64,000 bases of DNA from Sporosarcina sp. FSL K6-2383. GTDB lineage: Bacteria; Bacillota; Bacilli; Bacillales_A; Planococcaceae. A program made the translations under genes and the position numbers. The stretch's first letter is position 1. Each line of letters begins with the position of its first letter. Positions 38,109-46,520 of the stretch are shown in pieces. The stretch spans positions 2,333,501 to 2,397,500 of the forward strand of contig NZ_CP152017.1 of NCBI RefSeq assembly GCF_038618305.1, written 5' to 3'. The notes below the pieces were generated by a model that saw nothing but the letters and a program-made list of their open reading frames with translations, made no database searches and was not told the origin of the DNA.

Positions 38109-38510
38109 TCATACCGTTTCCGTTGCCGCTTCGGGCTGAATTCCCGTTATGTGTACATTCACTTCTTTTGTTTCAAGTGAAGTCATATGGAAAACCGCAT
38201 GTCGAATTTGCTTTTGTATTTCGGTTGCGACGGTTGGTACAGAGTAGCCATAGTCAACGACACAATAGACGTCAATCGTTAAGCCTTCTTCAGACCACTC
38301 TGTTTTGACACCTTTCCCATGTACCACTTTGCCGAATTTCTCCGCAACGCCAGTAGCAAAATTGCCCCTTGTGTTCGCAACACCTTTTACTTCTGTTGTT
38401 GCAATACCAATAATCACTTCAAGAACTTCTGGAGCTAGTTGGACGCGTCCAAGCTCGACATCACCCGACGGGGCCATCCCGACGAATGATGGATTTGTCT
38501 TTTCAGGCAT
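38109..38510 (-). CDS. Asp23/Gls24 family protein (YqhY)
   Basis: A 133-residue Asp23/Gls24-domain protein. Core pattern: GRVQLAPEVLEVIIGIATTEVKGV, IDVYCVVDYGYSVPTVATEIQKQI and VNVHITGI. In B. subtilis yqhY lies next to accBC and its loss selects for mutations in acetyl-CoA carboxylase genes, which links it to lipid metabolism. The same accB-accC-yqhY order is present here. Confidence 0.88.
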   Translation of the reverse strand: MPEKTNPSFVGMAPSGDVELGRVQLAPEVLEVIIGIATTEVKGVANTRGNFATGVAEKFGKVVHGKGVKTEWSEEGLTIDVYCVVDYGYSVPTVATEIQKQIRHAVFHMTSLETKEVNVHITGIQPEAATETV

Positions 38511-38527
38511 TCCGATTCTCCTCTCTG

Positions 38528-39874
38528 TTAGTTCATAATTGAGTATTTTTCCAGAAACTTTGTATCGAAATCCCCAGACTTAAAGACTGCATCATCCATT
38601 AATCTTAAATGGAAAGGAACCGTTGTGTCGACACCTTCAATAATAAACTCATCGAGTGCGCGCTTCATCCTTGCGACAGCTTCTTCCCTTGTATCCGCAT
38701 GAACAATTAGTTTTGCCACCATTGAGTCATAATACGGAGGGATAGAATAACCTGTATACATAGCTGAATCGACCCGCACACCAAAGCCACCTGGTGGAAT
38801 ATACATCGTTACCTTCCCTGGAGAAGGCATAAAGTTTTTCGAAGGGTTTTCCGCGTTGATGCGGCATTCGATCGCCCAACCATTAATATTAATATCTTTC
38901 TGGCGATGAGTAAGTGTTTCACCTGCCGCGATTTTCAATTGCTGTTGGACTAAATCAATACCTGTAATCATTTCAGTAATCGTATGCTCAACCTGGATAC
39001 GCGTATTCATCTCCATGAAGTAGAACTTTTGATTAATATGGTCAAAAATAAATTCAACAGTTCCCGCACCGCGATACTGAACAGCTTCAGCCGCTTTGAC
39101 AGCCGCTTCTCCCATTGCTTGACGAAGTTCAGGCGTTATAGCTGGCGACGGTGCTTCTTCTACGAGTTTTTGCATTCTGCGTTGAATCGAACAATCACGC
39201 TCACCTAAATGGATTGTATTGCCGAATTTATCAGCCAATACTTGCACTTCCACGTGACGGAATACTTCAATGAATTTCTCAAGATAGACTCCTGGATTAC
39301 CGAATGCTGCTGCGGCTTCCTTTTGCGTAATTTTGATGCCGCTTTTTAACTCTTCCTCATCCCTTGCAACACGAATCCCTTTTCCTCCACCACCAGCTGT
39401 TGCTTTAATGATGACCGGAAAACCAATTTCTTGTGCAATGCTAAGTGCTTCGTGCTCGTCGGCTACGATGCCTGTTGAACCGGGAACGATTGGTACACCT
39501 GCATGCCGCATCGTTTCACGGGCAACGTCCTTCGTTCCCATGCGTGAAATGGCATCCGCAGTCGGGCCAATAAATTCAATATTCACTTCTTCACAAAGCT
39601 CCGCAAAACTCGCGTTCTCTGCTAGAAAACCGTAGCCGGGATGAATTCCTTCACAACCCGTTAATTTAGCGATGCTGATGATATTAGAAAAGTTCAGATA
39701 GCTGTCCTTCGATAGCTTCGGACCGATGCAATAGGCTTCATCCGCCAATTCGACGTGAAGTGCTTCACGATCTGCTTCAGAATAGACTGCAACTGTTTTG
39801 ATACCGAGTTCTTTACACGCTCGAATAATACGAACTGCAATTTCACCCCGGTTAGCAATTAATACTTTTTTCAT
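38528..39874 (-). CDS. accC: Acetyl-CoA carboxylase, biotin carboxylase subunit
   Basis: A 448-residue ATP-grasp enzyme that carboxylates biotin on AccB. The N-terminal [20 protein letters not shown], the Gly-rich ATP loop [14 protein letters not shown], the catalytic Lys/Glu region ([20 protein letters not shown]) and ECRINAENP are present. The ATG at 39874 has AGGAGGACGGCTAAC upstream; the ATG at 39892 lies at the accB stop and lacks spacing. Confidence 0.95.
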   Translation of the reverse strand: MKKVLIANRGEIAVRIIRACKELGIKTVAVYSEADREALHVELADEAYCIGPKLSKDSYLNFSNIISIAKLTGCEGIHPGYGFLAENASFAELCEEVNIEFIGPTADAISRMGTKDVARETMRHAGVPIVPGSTGIVADEHEALSIAQEIGFPVIIKATAGGGGKGIRVARDEEELKSGIKITQKEAAAAFGNPGVYLEKFIEVFRHVEVQVLADKFGNTIHLGERDCSIQRRMQKLVEEAPSPAITPELRQAMGEAAVKAAEAVQYRGAGTVEFIFDHINQKFYFMEMNTRIQVEHTITEMITGIDLVQQQLKIAAGETLTHRQKDININGWAIECRINAENPSKNFMPSPGKVTMYIPPGGFGVRVDSAMYTGYSIPPYYDSMVAKLIVHADTREEAVARMKRALDEFIIEGVDTTVPFHLRLMDDAVFKSGDFDTKFLEKYSIMN

Positions 39875-39888
39875 GTTAGCCGTCCTCC

Positions 39889-40383
39889 TCAATTTGATTT
39901 TACAAGGAAGAGAGGTTGTCCGTATTCAACGAGTTGACCGTCTTTTACGAGAATCTCCACGATTTCCCCAGAAACTTCCGCTTCAATTTCATTGAAAAGT
40001 TTCATCGCTTCGACGATACAGACAATGGAGTCTGGTTTTACTTTATCGCCATTTTGTACATAAGCAGCCTCATCTGGTGAAGATGACGCGTAAAATGTAC
40101 CAACCATTGGAGAAATCACTTTGTGTAAAGAAGGATCTTCCACTTGTGAAGTCGCTACAGGTGCTTCTTGCACAGGTGCAACAACTGCTTCTACTGTAAC
40201 TGCCTGTGCGACAGGTACTTCTTGTTGAAGAATGGGTGCCGCAACGACCGCTGGTGTAACGACTGACTGTCCATTCCCTTTTTCTAATTTGATTTTTTCC
40301 CCATTTGATTCAAATGTAAATTTTTCGATTGATGACTGATCGATTAATTTAATAATTTCACGAATTTCTTGAATTTTTAACAT
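39889..40383 (-). CDS. accB: Acetyl-CoA carboxylase, biotin carboxyl carrier protein
   Basis: A 164-residue BCCP with N-terminal [20 protein letters not shown], an Ala/Val/Pro linker (about 40-85) and the biotinyl domain with the biotin-accepting Lys128 in [15 protein letters not shown] thumb-like [15 protein letters not shown] segment is present. It starts the accB-accC operon; the preceding region carries promoter-like sequences downstream of the spoIIIAH terminator. Confidence 0.95.
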   Translation of the reverse strand: MLKIQEIREIIKLIDQSSIEKFTFESNGEKIKLEKGNGQSVVTPAVVAAPILQQEVPVAQAVTVEAVVAPVQEAPVATSQVEDPSLHKVISPMVGTFYASSSPDEAAYVQNGDKVKPDSIVCIVEAMKLFNEIEAEVSGEIVEILVKDGQLVEYGQPLFLVKSN

Positions 40384-40494
40384 GACCGATTCCCCTGACT
40401 AGATTATAATAACGTTCTTCTCTATTTTAGACGTTTTCACTCCATATTGAAATAGATAATGATGATTTGTTATTGAAATCAACATAAAAACAGA

Positions 40495-40522
40495 AAAAAG
40501 CCCCTCATTTCAGGGCTTTTTC
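40495..40522 (-). terminator. Terminator of the spoIIIA operon
   Basis: AAAAAGCCC and GGGCTTTTT form a perfect 9-bp stem around CTCATTTCA-type loop, immediately after spoIIIAH. Confidence 0.88.
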
Positions 40523-40531
40523 TCTCATTTT

Positions 40532-41086
40532 TCATTCCTCTGTACCTCCAGTGAATACAACTTGGACGGTTCCGGCATCGGACCAGCTCGTTTTGACATG
40601 TCTGATAATTTCATCTGCCAATGTTTTCGACTGCCCTTCCATTGCCATGACCGTTATTTTTACCCCATTGTCTTCCCGATGCACGAATACTTCTGGATAA
40701 CCAAGCGCTACAATTTGCAATTCCATCAGTGTTTCATCAGAAGTACGCTTTGTCATCTCTGCCATTTCGTCGAGTGCAGCACTTTTTTCAGCAGCAGTAG
40801 TGTCTGGAGTTCCAACTTTCGTCGTCAATTGTTCCGCCAGTTTACTGCGTACATCGCGCACCTCCATCCGCATATCTTCGAATATATAACGCTCCGCAAA
40901 GACAGGAGCCGTTTTATCAGCATCATTCAATTTCTCCGTTAACGACGGGGAGTCATTCGACTTTTCATTAGTGAAAAGTGTGATACCATCAAAGGACATT
41001 GTCTTCTCCCTCATTGTATAGATGGAGATAACGGCTACCAGACTTAGCAAAGTTAAAAACCACACTGTTCTTTTATTCGTTCTCAT
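40532..41086 (-). CDS. spoIIIAH: Stage III sporulation protein AH
   Basis: A 184-residue mother-cell protein with one N-terminal membrane helix (VWFLTLLSLVAVISIYTM) and a soluble YscJ/FliF-like ring-building domain (AERYIFEDMRMEVRDVRSKL and QIVALGYPEVFVHREDNGVKITVM). With forespore SpoIIQ it forms the channel between the two cells of the sporangium. It overlaps spoIIIAG by 14 bases and is the last gene of the operon. It is slightly shorter than the B. subtilis protein (218). Confidence 0.9.
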   Translation of the reverse strand: MRTNKRTVWFLTLLSLVAVISIYTMREKTMSFDGITLFTNEKSNDSPSLTEKLNDADKTAPVFAERYIFEDMRMEVRDVRSKLAEQLTTKVGTPDTTAAEKSAALDEMAEMTKRTSDETLMELQIVALGYPEVFVHREDNGVKITVMAMEGQSKTLADEIIRHVKTSWSDAGTVQVVFTGGTEE

Positions 41087-41546
41087 TCGTATTCCCCCTT
41101 TTATTCATTTCTGCAATGACGATACGATGTTCGGGCAACTGAAGGACAGCAGTCAAAATTTTGTAGAGTTCATTTTGAACTTTATAGTCTTTAGCACCTT
41201 CCGCAACGACAAGAACACCTTGCAGGTCATTCCCTTTTGTCGTTGTTGCTGTTGAGGCTGTGAAGTAGTTGGCGAGTACATTAGTAGGCTCTCTATCTTC
41301 ATAATGAAAATACAGCATTACCTGTCCAATCCCTTCTACTTTCATCAAGGCTTGCTCCAGTTCCAGAAATTCCCGGCTCTCCTCCTTCTTCCTCTTCTCC
41401 CCCCCGATACTTCCCAGACTGGAAGTGATGAAAATGATGATTAGAATAACGATTGCCCCGAGAAGGATTGGATGGACTTTCCTAGTTGTTGTTTGCATAT
41501 CATCACCATTTCCATTCATTGAGCTAGTTATAGGACCTGTCATCAA
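41073..41546 (-). CDS. spoIIIAG: Stage III sporulation protein AG
   Basis: A protein of up to 157 residues with one membrane helix (ILLGAIVILIIIFITSSLGSI) and a ring-building domain (LEQALMKVEGIGQVMLYFHYED, GVLVVAEGAKDYKVQNELYKIL). SpoIIIAG forms the large ring of the feeding-tube-like channel. It is shorter than in B. subtilis (229). The start is uncertain: an ATG at 41498, preceded by GGAAATGGTGAT, would give a protein that begins at the basic residues just before the helix. Confidence 0.85.
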   Translation of the reverse strand: MMTGPITSSMNGNGDDMQTTTRKVHPILLGAIVILIIIFITSSLGSIGGEKRKKEESREFLELEQALMKVEGIGQVMLYFHYEDREPTNVLANYFTASTATTTKGNDLQGVLVVAEGAKDYKVQNELYKILTAVLQLPEHRIVIAEMNKRGNTNENE

Positions 41547-41565
41547 TGATTCATTTTATGCAGTT

Positions 41566-41745
41566 TCACGAGAGACTATGACCAAGAAATATGAGGATTG
41601 ATCGAATTAGCCAAATACCCATCGCTAGCTTAATAATCGGCAAGAATTCTTCTTCTGTTTCTTTCGGAAATAACAACACAATTGTCGAGGACAGCAAAGT
41701 AATGAGTAAAACACCTGTTAAAAAGATGACATTGCCGCACCTCAT
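41566..41745 (-). CDS. spoIIIAF: Minimal SpoIIIAF-like membrane protein
   Basis: A 59-residue protein at the SpoIIIAF position, with its ATG overlapping the spoIIIAE stop (ATGA). It contains two hydrophobic segments (VIFLTGVLLITLLSSTIVLLF and FLPIIKLAMGIWLIRSILIFL), which match the two N-terminal helices of SpoIIIAF. The soluble ring-building domain that makes up most of the roughly 206-residue B. subtilis protein is missing, because the frame stops 20 bases before spoIIIAG. The identification rests mainly on position and hydropathy. Confidence 0.65.
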   Translation of the reverse strand: MRCGNVIFLTGVLLITLLSSTIVLLFPKETEEEFLPIIKLAMGIWLIRSILIFLGHSLS

Positions 41746-42659
41746 TTCATTGTCGTCATTAATTTGATAAGAATGATTGAAAACAGCGCTGTATAAATAA
41801 AGGCAAAAGCAATTAAAAAGGACACAGCACATAACACGAATAAAGTTTTGCCGATATCATCTAAAATTCCTGTTATGTCTTCATTAGCAAATGGTTCGAT
41901 GAGCGCGGCGGTCCATCTGTAAAAAAAAGCCGTCAACAGCGTTTTAATCGAAGGGATAAGTGCTACTGTCCAAATGGTCGAAATAAACCATCCACCCGCA
42001 AAGACACTAACGCCCGATGAATAGCGCCCCATCGCACCCATGCTATCCGTCATAAACGAGCCGATAAGCGGAACATTTTGGCGGATTAATTCCTTAATCG
42101 GTTCACTAGCAAATCCTGCTAGCGCCCAAGTCATTGTGCCTCCAACAGTGATGAAGATGGAGTATGCGGCAACAATCGCAGAAACAGCACCAAGGAGAGT
42201 TGTCCGAATTAAATCCGCCATTTTGGAAAACGGCACAGCCGGCAATATTCTTGTAACTAAATCAAAAATCAAGGCCGCGGTTAATAGAGGAATGAGGACA
42301 CTTTCCGCGAGCACAACAGCTCCATTGGCAAACAACAGCATAGCAGGCTGAAAATTAAGCATACTGAAAGCTCCACCTGCAGCGATCATACTTGCCGTTA
42401 AAATCGGATAGACCGAAATGAACATCATAGAAATGGAATAGGCAATATCTCGAATGAGGGCTAAATGTTCAAATGCAGGCTGCAAAACAATAGCAATGAC
42501 AAGGAAAATCATCATCATTCTCGTCCATTTTGTGAAGGAGGGAAATAGAAAATCAACTAACAAAGCCATTAATGTTGCGATGATGACGATGACGAAGCTT
42601 GAGAGCACAGTTCCGAGTATCGTTTCAATAAAGGAAATCATAGATGCCCGTCCGATCAT
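41742..42659 (-). CDS. spoIIIAE: Stage III sporulation protein AE (short form)
   Basis: A 305-residue polytopic membrane protein with about eight hydrophobic segments and SpoIIIAE blocks such as YPILTASMIAAGG, ADLIRTTLLGAV, GGTMTWALAGFA and GMG-like TDSMGAMGRYSSGVSVFAGG. The B. subtilis protein has about 90 more N-terminal residues, including a signal-like segment. Here the frame begins directly at the first core helix, with the start overlapping the spoIIIAD stop. It ends KLMTTMK, like the family. Confidence 0.87.
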   Translation of the reverse strand: MIGRASMISFIETILGTVLSSFVIVIIATLMALLVDFLFPSFTKWTRMMMIFLVIAIVLQPAFEHLALIRDIAYSISMMFISVYPILTASMIAAGGAFSMLNFQPAMLLFANGAVVLAESVLIPLLTAALIFDLVTRILPAVPFSKMADLIRTTLLGAVSAIVAAYSIFITVGGTMTWALAGFASEPIKELIRQNVPLIGSFMTDSMGAMGRYSSGVSVFAGGWFISTIWTVALIPSIKTLLTAFFYRWTAALIEPFANEDITGILDDIGKTLFVLCAVSFLIAFAFIYTALFSIILIKLMTTMK

Positions 42660-43054
42660 TTTGTAATGAGTGTTGATAGAATTTCAATGAGTCTCGTTGT
42701 TTGGTTGATCCATAATGTTAGAATAGAAATTTTTACAACAAAGTGAGTTAGTGCCGCAAGTGAGCCGTAACCCGCATCCGTGATATGCTGGGCTATCAGC
42801 TCGGACACATAAAACAAAATAGCGCTGCCAATCAATAACTTTGCAAATGGGTCTGGTAACGCTTCGAAAATAACTGAAAATGTTCGACCAAACGGAAAAA
42901 TAATGGTACTCAGGACATACAGCAAATAAAAGAGAAAGATGGCTACATACAATAGTGGGTTCAATGTAGGGACGGCAAATGCGATGACTAGAAGTATCAG
43001 AAAGACAGCAATCGTTTGAATTAAAATGAACATTACACTGACATCGACAACCAT
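42656..43054 (-). CDS. spoIIIAD: Stage III sporulation protein AD
   Basis: A membrane protein of 132 residues (B. subtilis 133) with four hydrophobic segments, for example MFILIQTIAVFLILLVIAFA and FAKLLIGSAILFYVSELIAQ. The ATG at 43054 lies within the end of spoIIIAC; an alternative ATG at 43033 overlaps the spoIIIAC stop (TAATG). It belongs to the mother-cell spoIIIA operon. Confidence 0.88.
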   Translation of the reverse strand: MVVDVSVMFILIQTIAVFLILLVIAFAVPTLNPLLYVAIFLFYLLYVLSTIIFPFGRTFSVIFEALPDPFAKLLIGSAILFYVSELIAQHITDAGYGSLAALTHFVVKISILTLWINQTTRLIEILSTLITK

Positions 43055-43242
43055 TGGAAAAATTCCATGATTTCCGTAAAGAAAATTTTAAGAAAACGTA
43101 GCATTTCTGCAGTAATATAAATATAGGCTATAAAAAAAAGGAAATAGGAGAATTCCTTTTTGCCGGTCTGTTCGAAAAAAACATGTAGTAAACCGATGAC
43201 TAGCCCGATACCGGCGACACGTAATAAATCACTTAATTCCAT
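43033..43242 (-). CDS. spoIIIAC: Stage III sporulation protein AC
   Basis: A 69-residue protein with two membrane helices (LLRVAGIGLVIGLLHVFFEQ and FSYFLFFIAYIYITAEMLRF), the normal size and pattern of SpoIIIAC. GGGGGG precedes the ATG. In most endospore formers this is the third gene after spoIIIAA and spoIIIAB; here it is the first, and an IS element and a chemoreceptor gene lie upstream. A sigmaE -10-like CATATAAT lies about 48 bases before the start without a convincing -35. Confidence 0.92.
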   Translation of the reverse strand: MELSDLLRVAGIGLVIGLLHVFFEQTGKKEFSYFLFFIAYIYITAEMLRFLKIFFTEIMEFFQWLSMSV

Positions 43243-43297
43243 CCGGCGTTCCCCCCATTGCCTTATCCTATGTTCACATAACTAATTATATGAAATA

Positions 43298-43317
43298 AAA
43301 AACATCCAACTTCCCAA
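43298..43317. repeat. Left arm of a terminator palindrome split by the IS3 element
   Basis: AAAAACATCCAACTTCCCAA pairs over 20 positions (one G-T) with the arm at 46521-46540 on the other side of the IS3 element. Joined, the arms form an intrinsic terminator for the chemoreceptor gene. Confidence 0.75.
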
Positions 43318-43325
43318 ATTGAACT

Positions 43326-43377
43326 GAACCCCAAATGGTAGACACTTTTAAAAAAGTGACCCCATTTGGGGTTTTTT
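43326..43377. terminator. Hairpin at the left end of the IS3 element
   Basis: AACCCCAAATGG and CCCCATTTGGGGTT pair around a smaller ACTTTT/AAAAGT stem, followed by TTTTTT on the plus strand. It would block outside transcription from entering the transposase genes. Confidence 0.65.
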
Positions 43378-43431
43378 CTGTCTTAAAACCTAGGTATACT
43401 TAAAATAACTATCCTGACAGGAGTGTTTTCA

Positions 43432-43851
43432 ATGAGTAAAATAATTTTCAATGAACACCAACGTAGAATATTAGAAGCTAATCCATATGTGAACTCAGTT
43501 TCAGATCGCTCTATCCAATACAATCCTGAATTTAAATTATTAGCTGTCAAAGAGAATCAAAGCGGTAAAGGTCCTTCACAAATTTTTATTGAAAATGGAT
43601 TTGACATAGAAATGATTGGTACGAAGAAAGCTAAAGAATCACTTAGTCGTTGGAGAAGAACCTATCAGCTCCACGGCGAAGTAGGATTTTTTGAGGAGCG
43701 TCGTGGAAAAGGAAGTACTGGACGTCCATCAACTAAAGGATTATCTCCTGAGAAGAAACTTGAAAAAGCTGAAGCACGTATTAAATATCTTGAAGCTGAG
43801 GTCGAGCTGTTAAAAAAGCTAGAGGAACTAGAGAGGCAGGCGAAGAAATAA
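43432..43851 (+). CDS. IS3-family transposase OrfA
   Basis: A 139-residue DNA-binding subunit with a helix-turn-helix region (KLLAVKENQSGKGPSQIFIENGF to SLSRWRRTYQL), the EERRGKGSTGRPSTKGLSPEKKLE linker and a C-terminal leucine zipper (LEKAEARIKYLEAEVELLKKL). ACAGGAG precedes the ATG. A slippery A AAA AAG lies at 43812-43818, near the end of the frame, where a -1 shift leads into OrfB. Confidence 0.9.
   Translation: MSKIIFNEHQRRILEANPYVNSVSDRSIQYNPEFKLLAVKENQSGKGPSQIFIENGFDIEMIGTKKAKESLSRWRRTYQLHGEVGFFEERRGKGSTGRPSTKGLSPEKKLEKAEARIKYLEAEVELLKKLEELERQAKK
43812..43818 (+). promoter_or_regulatory. Programmed -1 frameshift site (AAAAAAG) in the IS3 transposase
   Basis: A AAA AAG in the orfA frame; after a -1 slip the frame reads KARGTREAGEEIILTSSEKY and continues into orfB with no stop. 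This is the standard route to the OrfAB transposase in IS3-family elements. Confidence 0.7.
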
Positions 43852-44784
43852 TACTAACATCAAGTGAAAAATATCAGGTGATCAATGAAGTGATTCGTAA
43901 GTTTCAATTAAAGAGATTCACAGCTCACCTGTGCAGAGTCGCAAAAGTACATCGAAGTGGTTACTATGCATGGCTCGAAAAATCGGAGAGTCATGCCATT
44001 CGCGAGGAAAATGACTATCAAGACTACCTGTTACTTAAATGTATTTATGATGCATACAAGGGGAAAATCGGCTATCGGGGCTTCTATATGGCATTAGAGG
44101 AATTACTGGAGACCCCCATGAATCATAAAAAGATTCTTCGTTTAATGCGTAAATTTAATCTCTTCGCCAAAATTCGAAGAAAGAATCCTTATAAAAATAT
44201 AGCTAAGGCTACCCAAGCACACCGTACGGTGCCAAACCTCTTGAATCGGCAATTCACTCAAGATGAGCCCGGCAAAGTTTTTGTAACCGACATCACTTAT
44301 CTTCAAATGAAAACTGGACAAACTGCATATCTTTCCTGCGTGAAGGATGTGGCAAGCCGGGAAATTGTCGCGCATGATCTTTCAGTCAGCTTAAGTATGG
44401 GAATTGTCTATCGAACCTTAAGGAAACTTAACGATGCATTAGCAGGTAACGTACACCCAGAGGCGATGATTCACTCTGATCAAGGTTTTCATTATACGCA
44501 CCCAGAATACCAGAGACATGTAAAAGAGATGCAGTTTACACAGTCGATGTCCCGAAGGGGCAATTGTCTGGATAACGCACCTATCGAATCATTTTTCAGT
44601 CATTTTAAAGATGATGTAGACTACAAGGAAGCATCCAATCTTTTAGAGTTGAAAATAATGGTAGATGAATACATGGAACACTACAACTGTACACATAAGC
44701 AATGGGATTTAAAAAAGATGACTCCGGAACAATATGAGGACACTGAAAAACTTACGTTTTTTTATGACTCTTGGTTTTCTAGAC

Positions 44785-44834
44785 AAAAAGAAGACACATT
44801 CCGTTCGATTTTGAAGAGAATGTGCCTTCTTTCC
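44785..44834 (-). terminator. Terminator-like hairpin after the IS1182 transposase gene
   Basis: AAAGAAG-CACATTC pairs with GAATGTG-CTTCTTT around about 16 bases, inside the left end of the IS1182 element. Confidence 0.6.
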
Positions 44835-44851
44835 TTGTCTATTTCTTACTT

Positions 44852-46306
44852 TTACTCGTTTAGAAGTTTTAATATCCGTTTGAGATTCACCGCAAATATC
44901 GCTGTTGCACCTTGTATTTCCATACCAAATAGACCCACTGATTTTGCTGTTTTATAACCATGTGGGTTTTTAATTTCGCTATTTTTCGCTTCAATTTTAT
45001 AACGTTTTTTCGAAAGGGTCTTGAATTCGTCCGTTTCTTGAAGATGAATTTGCTCCTTATGTTCCGTAGATTTAACTCTGATAGAGTATGTTTTACTTTT
45101 TGCTCCTTCTTTATAGCACCCTTCACGCATCGGGCATACCTTACATTTTTCTATATCAAATGAGTATGTTTCTGCCTGATTAGCTGCTTGATTTTTCTTT
45201 CCAGTTCGTGCTTTTCGAATAGCCATGTGACCTGCTGGACATACATACATGCCTGCATCTTTATTAAATTCAAAGACTACTTTTCGATGTGAAGTCTCTC
45301 CGGTAATGTTTGGGTTTAATTTCGAAACCAATTGAAACTCTTCTGCTTGAGCATATTGTAAATTTTCTTTCCCAGAATAAGCGGTATCTCCAATGACAGT
45401 ACCAACTTCCATGCCCGTTTCTTTACTTTTCTTTACTAATTCTTTAAGATAATGTCCATCACTTTTTTCACCCGTTGTCACAATCGCAGCTGTAATAATA
45501 CGTTCATCACTCATCGCAATATGTGTTTTGAATCCAAAGAAAGATGAATCCACTGATTTATGTCCAACACGTGCGTCCGGATCACTTGAATAGCTCATTT
45601 GGACATTATAATCGTCTATCAGTTCTTTCAATACATTTAACTTTTCTTTCACAGCTGGTAGTTGTGCTACTTTTGATTGTGTTTCTACCACTTGAACGAC
45701 CTGACGGCAGTAGTTTAATTCTTCACTTACCTCATTAGAGGTTGGTTTTATTGGAAATCTCCCTTTCATATTTTCATCCAGTTGATAGACCGCTTTTCGT
45801 ACATTTTTCGATTTTTTTTGTAAAAATTCTTTCGGTGATTTTTGATTATAACGGGCTTTTGTATGTGTCGCATCGACGATAATCGTTTTACTCGTGATAA
45901 GACCTTTCTCTAACGCAATTTCAACCGTCTTGCCAATGAGTAAGTCTAATAAATTCATGTCCTGTAGGCGAAGACGGCGGAATTTTGTAAGAGAGCTTGA
46001 ATCGATGACATTCTCTTCAGGTGTCATATCTAAAAAATATTTGAAGGACATATCGTATTTTGAACGCTCCACAAGATCGGCATCTGATAAGTCATGAATC
46101 GCTTTTAACAGTAAATATTTAAACATTCGAATTGGTGGAATCGCATTTCGACCATTATCCAAACAATATTTTGATTTTAGTTCGTCTAAAATAAATGAAA
46201 AATCAACGAGTTCATTGATTTGGCGAAGCATATTTTCTTTCGGAATGATTAATTCATACAATGCCATATATGGACTTAAATTTAATGTTTCTTGTTTGGA
46301 AATCAT
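44852..46306 (-). CDS. IS1182-family transposase
   Basis: A 484-residue DDE transposase that appears intact. N-terminal SPYMALYELIIPKENMLRQI is typical of the family. Asp in IIVDATHTKARY, Asp in VIGDTAYSGKEN and Glu in RYKIEAKNSEIKN are the likely catalytic triad, with an inserted Cys-rich segment (CPAGH, CKVCPMREGCYKEG). AGAGGCGGTGTGACC precedes the ATG. With perfect ends this element may still be mobile. Confidence 0.9.
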   Translation of the reverse strand: MISKQETLNLSPYMALYELIIPKENMLRQINELVDFSFILDELKSKYCLDNGRNAIPPIRMFKYLLLKAIHDLSDADLVERSKYDMSFKYFLDMTPEENVIDSSSLTKFRRLRLQDMNLLDLLIGKTVEIALEKGLITSKTIIVDATHTKARYNQKSPKEFLQKKSKNVRKAVYQLDENMKGRFPIKPTSNEVSEELNYCRQVVQVVETQSKVAQLPAVKEKLNVLKELIDDYNVQMSYSSDPDARVGHKSVDSSFFGFKTHIAMSDERIITAAIVTTGEKSDGHYLKELVKKSKETGMEVGTVIGDTAYSGKENLQYAQAEEFQLVSKLNPNITGETSHRKVVFEFNKDAGMYVCPAGHMAIRKARTGKKNQAANQAETYSFDIEKCKVCPMREGCYKEGAKSKTYSIRVKSTEHKEQIHLQETDEFKTLSKKRYKIEAKNSEIKNPHGYKTAKSVGLFGMEIQGATAIFAVNLKRILKLLNE

Positions 46307-46363
46307 GGTCACACCGCCTCTAGTAAGTTTTTCTTATTATACTATAATGAGAGAAATGAAAGA

Positions 46364-46406
46364 AAAAGCGATTGTGGAAACGGAAATCCGTTCTCACAAT
46401 CGCTTT
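46364..46406. other. Palindrome near the right end of the IS1182 element
   Basis: AAAGCGATTGTG pairs with CACAATCGCTTT, with ACGGAA/TTCCGT-type pairing inside, between the transposase start and the element's end. Outside transcription entering the element on the minus strand would meet it. Confidence 0.55.
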
Positions 46407-46520
46407 TGTTATCCATTTGGACTTTTTCAGTGTCCTCGAACAATACCGAAGTCACCTCTTAGCTGCATAGAATAAAACGTCGTTTTTTTAAACTGTCCAT
46501 TAAATGGGGCTCAGTTCAAA

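Larger units (their letters stand above)
44736..46437 (-). mobile_element. IS1182-family insertion sequence nested in the IS3 element
   Basis: 1702 bp with perfect 15-bp ends, GAGGACACTGAAAAA on the left and its complement on the right. GAACAATA at 44727-44734 is repeated at 46438-46445 as an 8-bp target duplication; one extra T lies between the left copy and the element. It carries one transposase gene on the minus strand. Confidence 0.88.
43878..46470 (+). pseudogene. IS3-family transposase OrfB, split by IS1182 insertion
   Basis: The catalytic DDE integrase domain is intact (Asp in VTDITYLQ, Asp in HSDQGFHYT, Glu in NAPIESFF). The frame is native from 43878 to about 44734, ending MTPEQY, where the IS1182 element enters. 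The last native codons, EQYRSHLLAA-stop, lie at 46438-46470 beyond the insertion. The open frame now runs about 70 codons into the inserted element, so the last eight native residues are replaced by unrelated ones. Activity is doubtful but not excluded, since the lost part is only the extreme C-terminus. Confidence 0.85.
43320..46518 (+). mobile_element. IS3-family insertion sequence (IS150-like), interrupted
   Basis: The ends TGAACTGAACCCCA (from 43320) and TGGGGCTCAGTTCA (to 46518) form terminal inverted repeats with TG/CA tips. AAT at 43317-43319 and 46519-46521 is a 3-bp target duplication. OrfA and OrfB lie in the usual overlapping -1 arrangement. A 1702-bp IS1182-family element sits in the last codons of orfB; without it and its duplication the element is about 1489 bp. 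A hairpin with ACCCCAAATG and CATTTGGGGT follows the left end (about 43326-43373). Confidence 0.9.

Noticed and set aside
41746..41832. Longer start for the SpoIIIAF-like frame
   Set aside because: It would read antiphase through the end of spoIIIAE; the ATGA overlap start is the standard coupling.
43243..43297. SigmaE promoter directly before spoIIIAC
   Set aside because: CATATAAT fits a sigmaE -10, but no matching -35 was found at the required distance; mentioned only as a possibility.
44735..44957. C-terminal 70 residues of the interrupted OrfB frame
   Set aside because: They are translated from the end of the IS1182 element and are not native transposase sequence.
43320..46518. IS-mediated deletion as the cause of spoIIIAA-AB loss
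   Set aside because: The two flanks of the IS3 element rejoin into one palindrome and share an AAT duplication, so they were contiguous before insertion.
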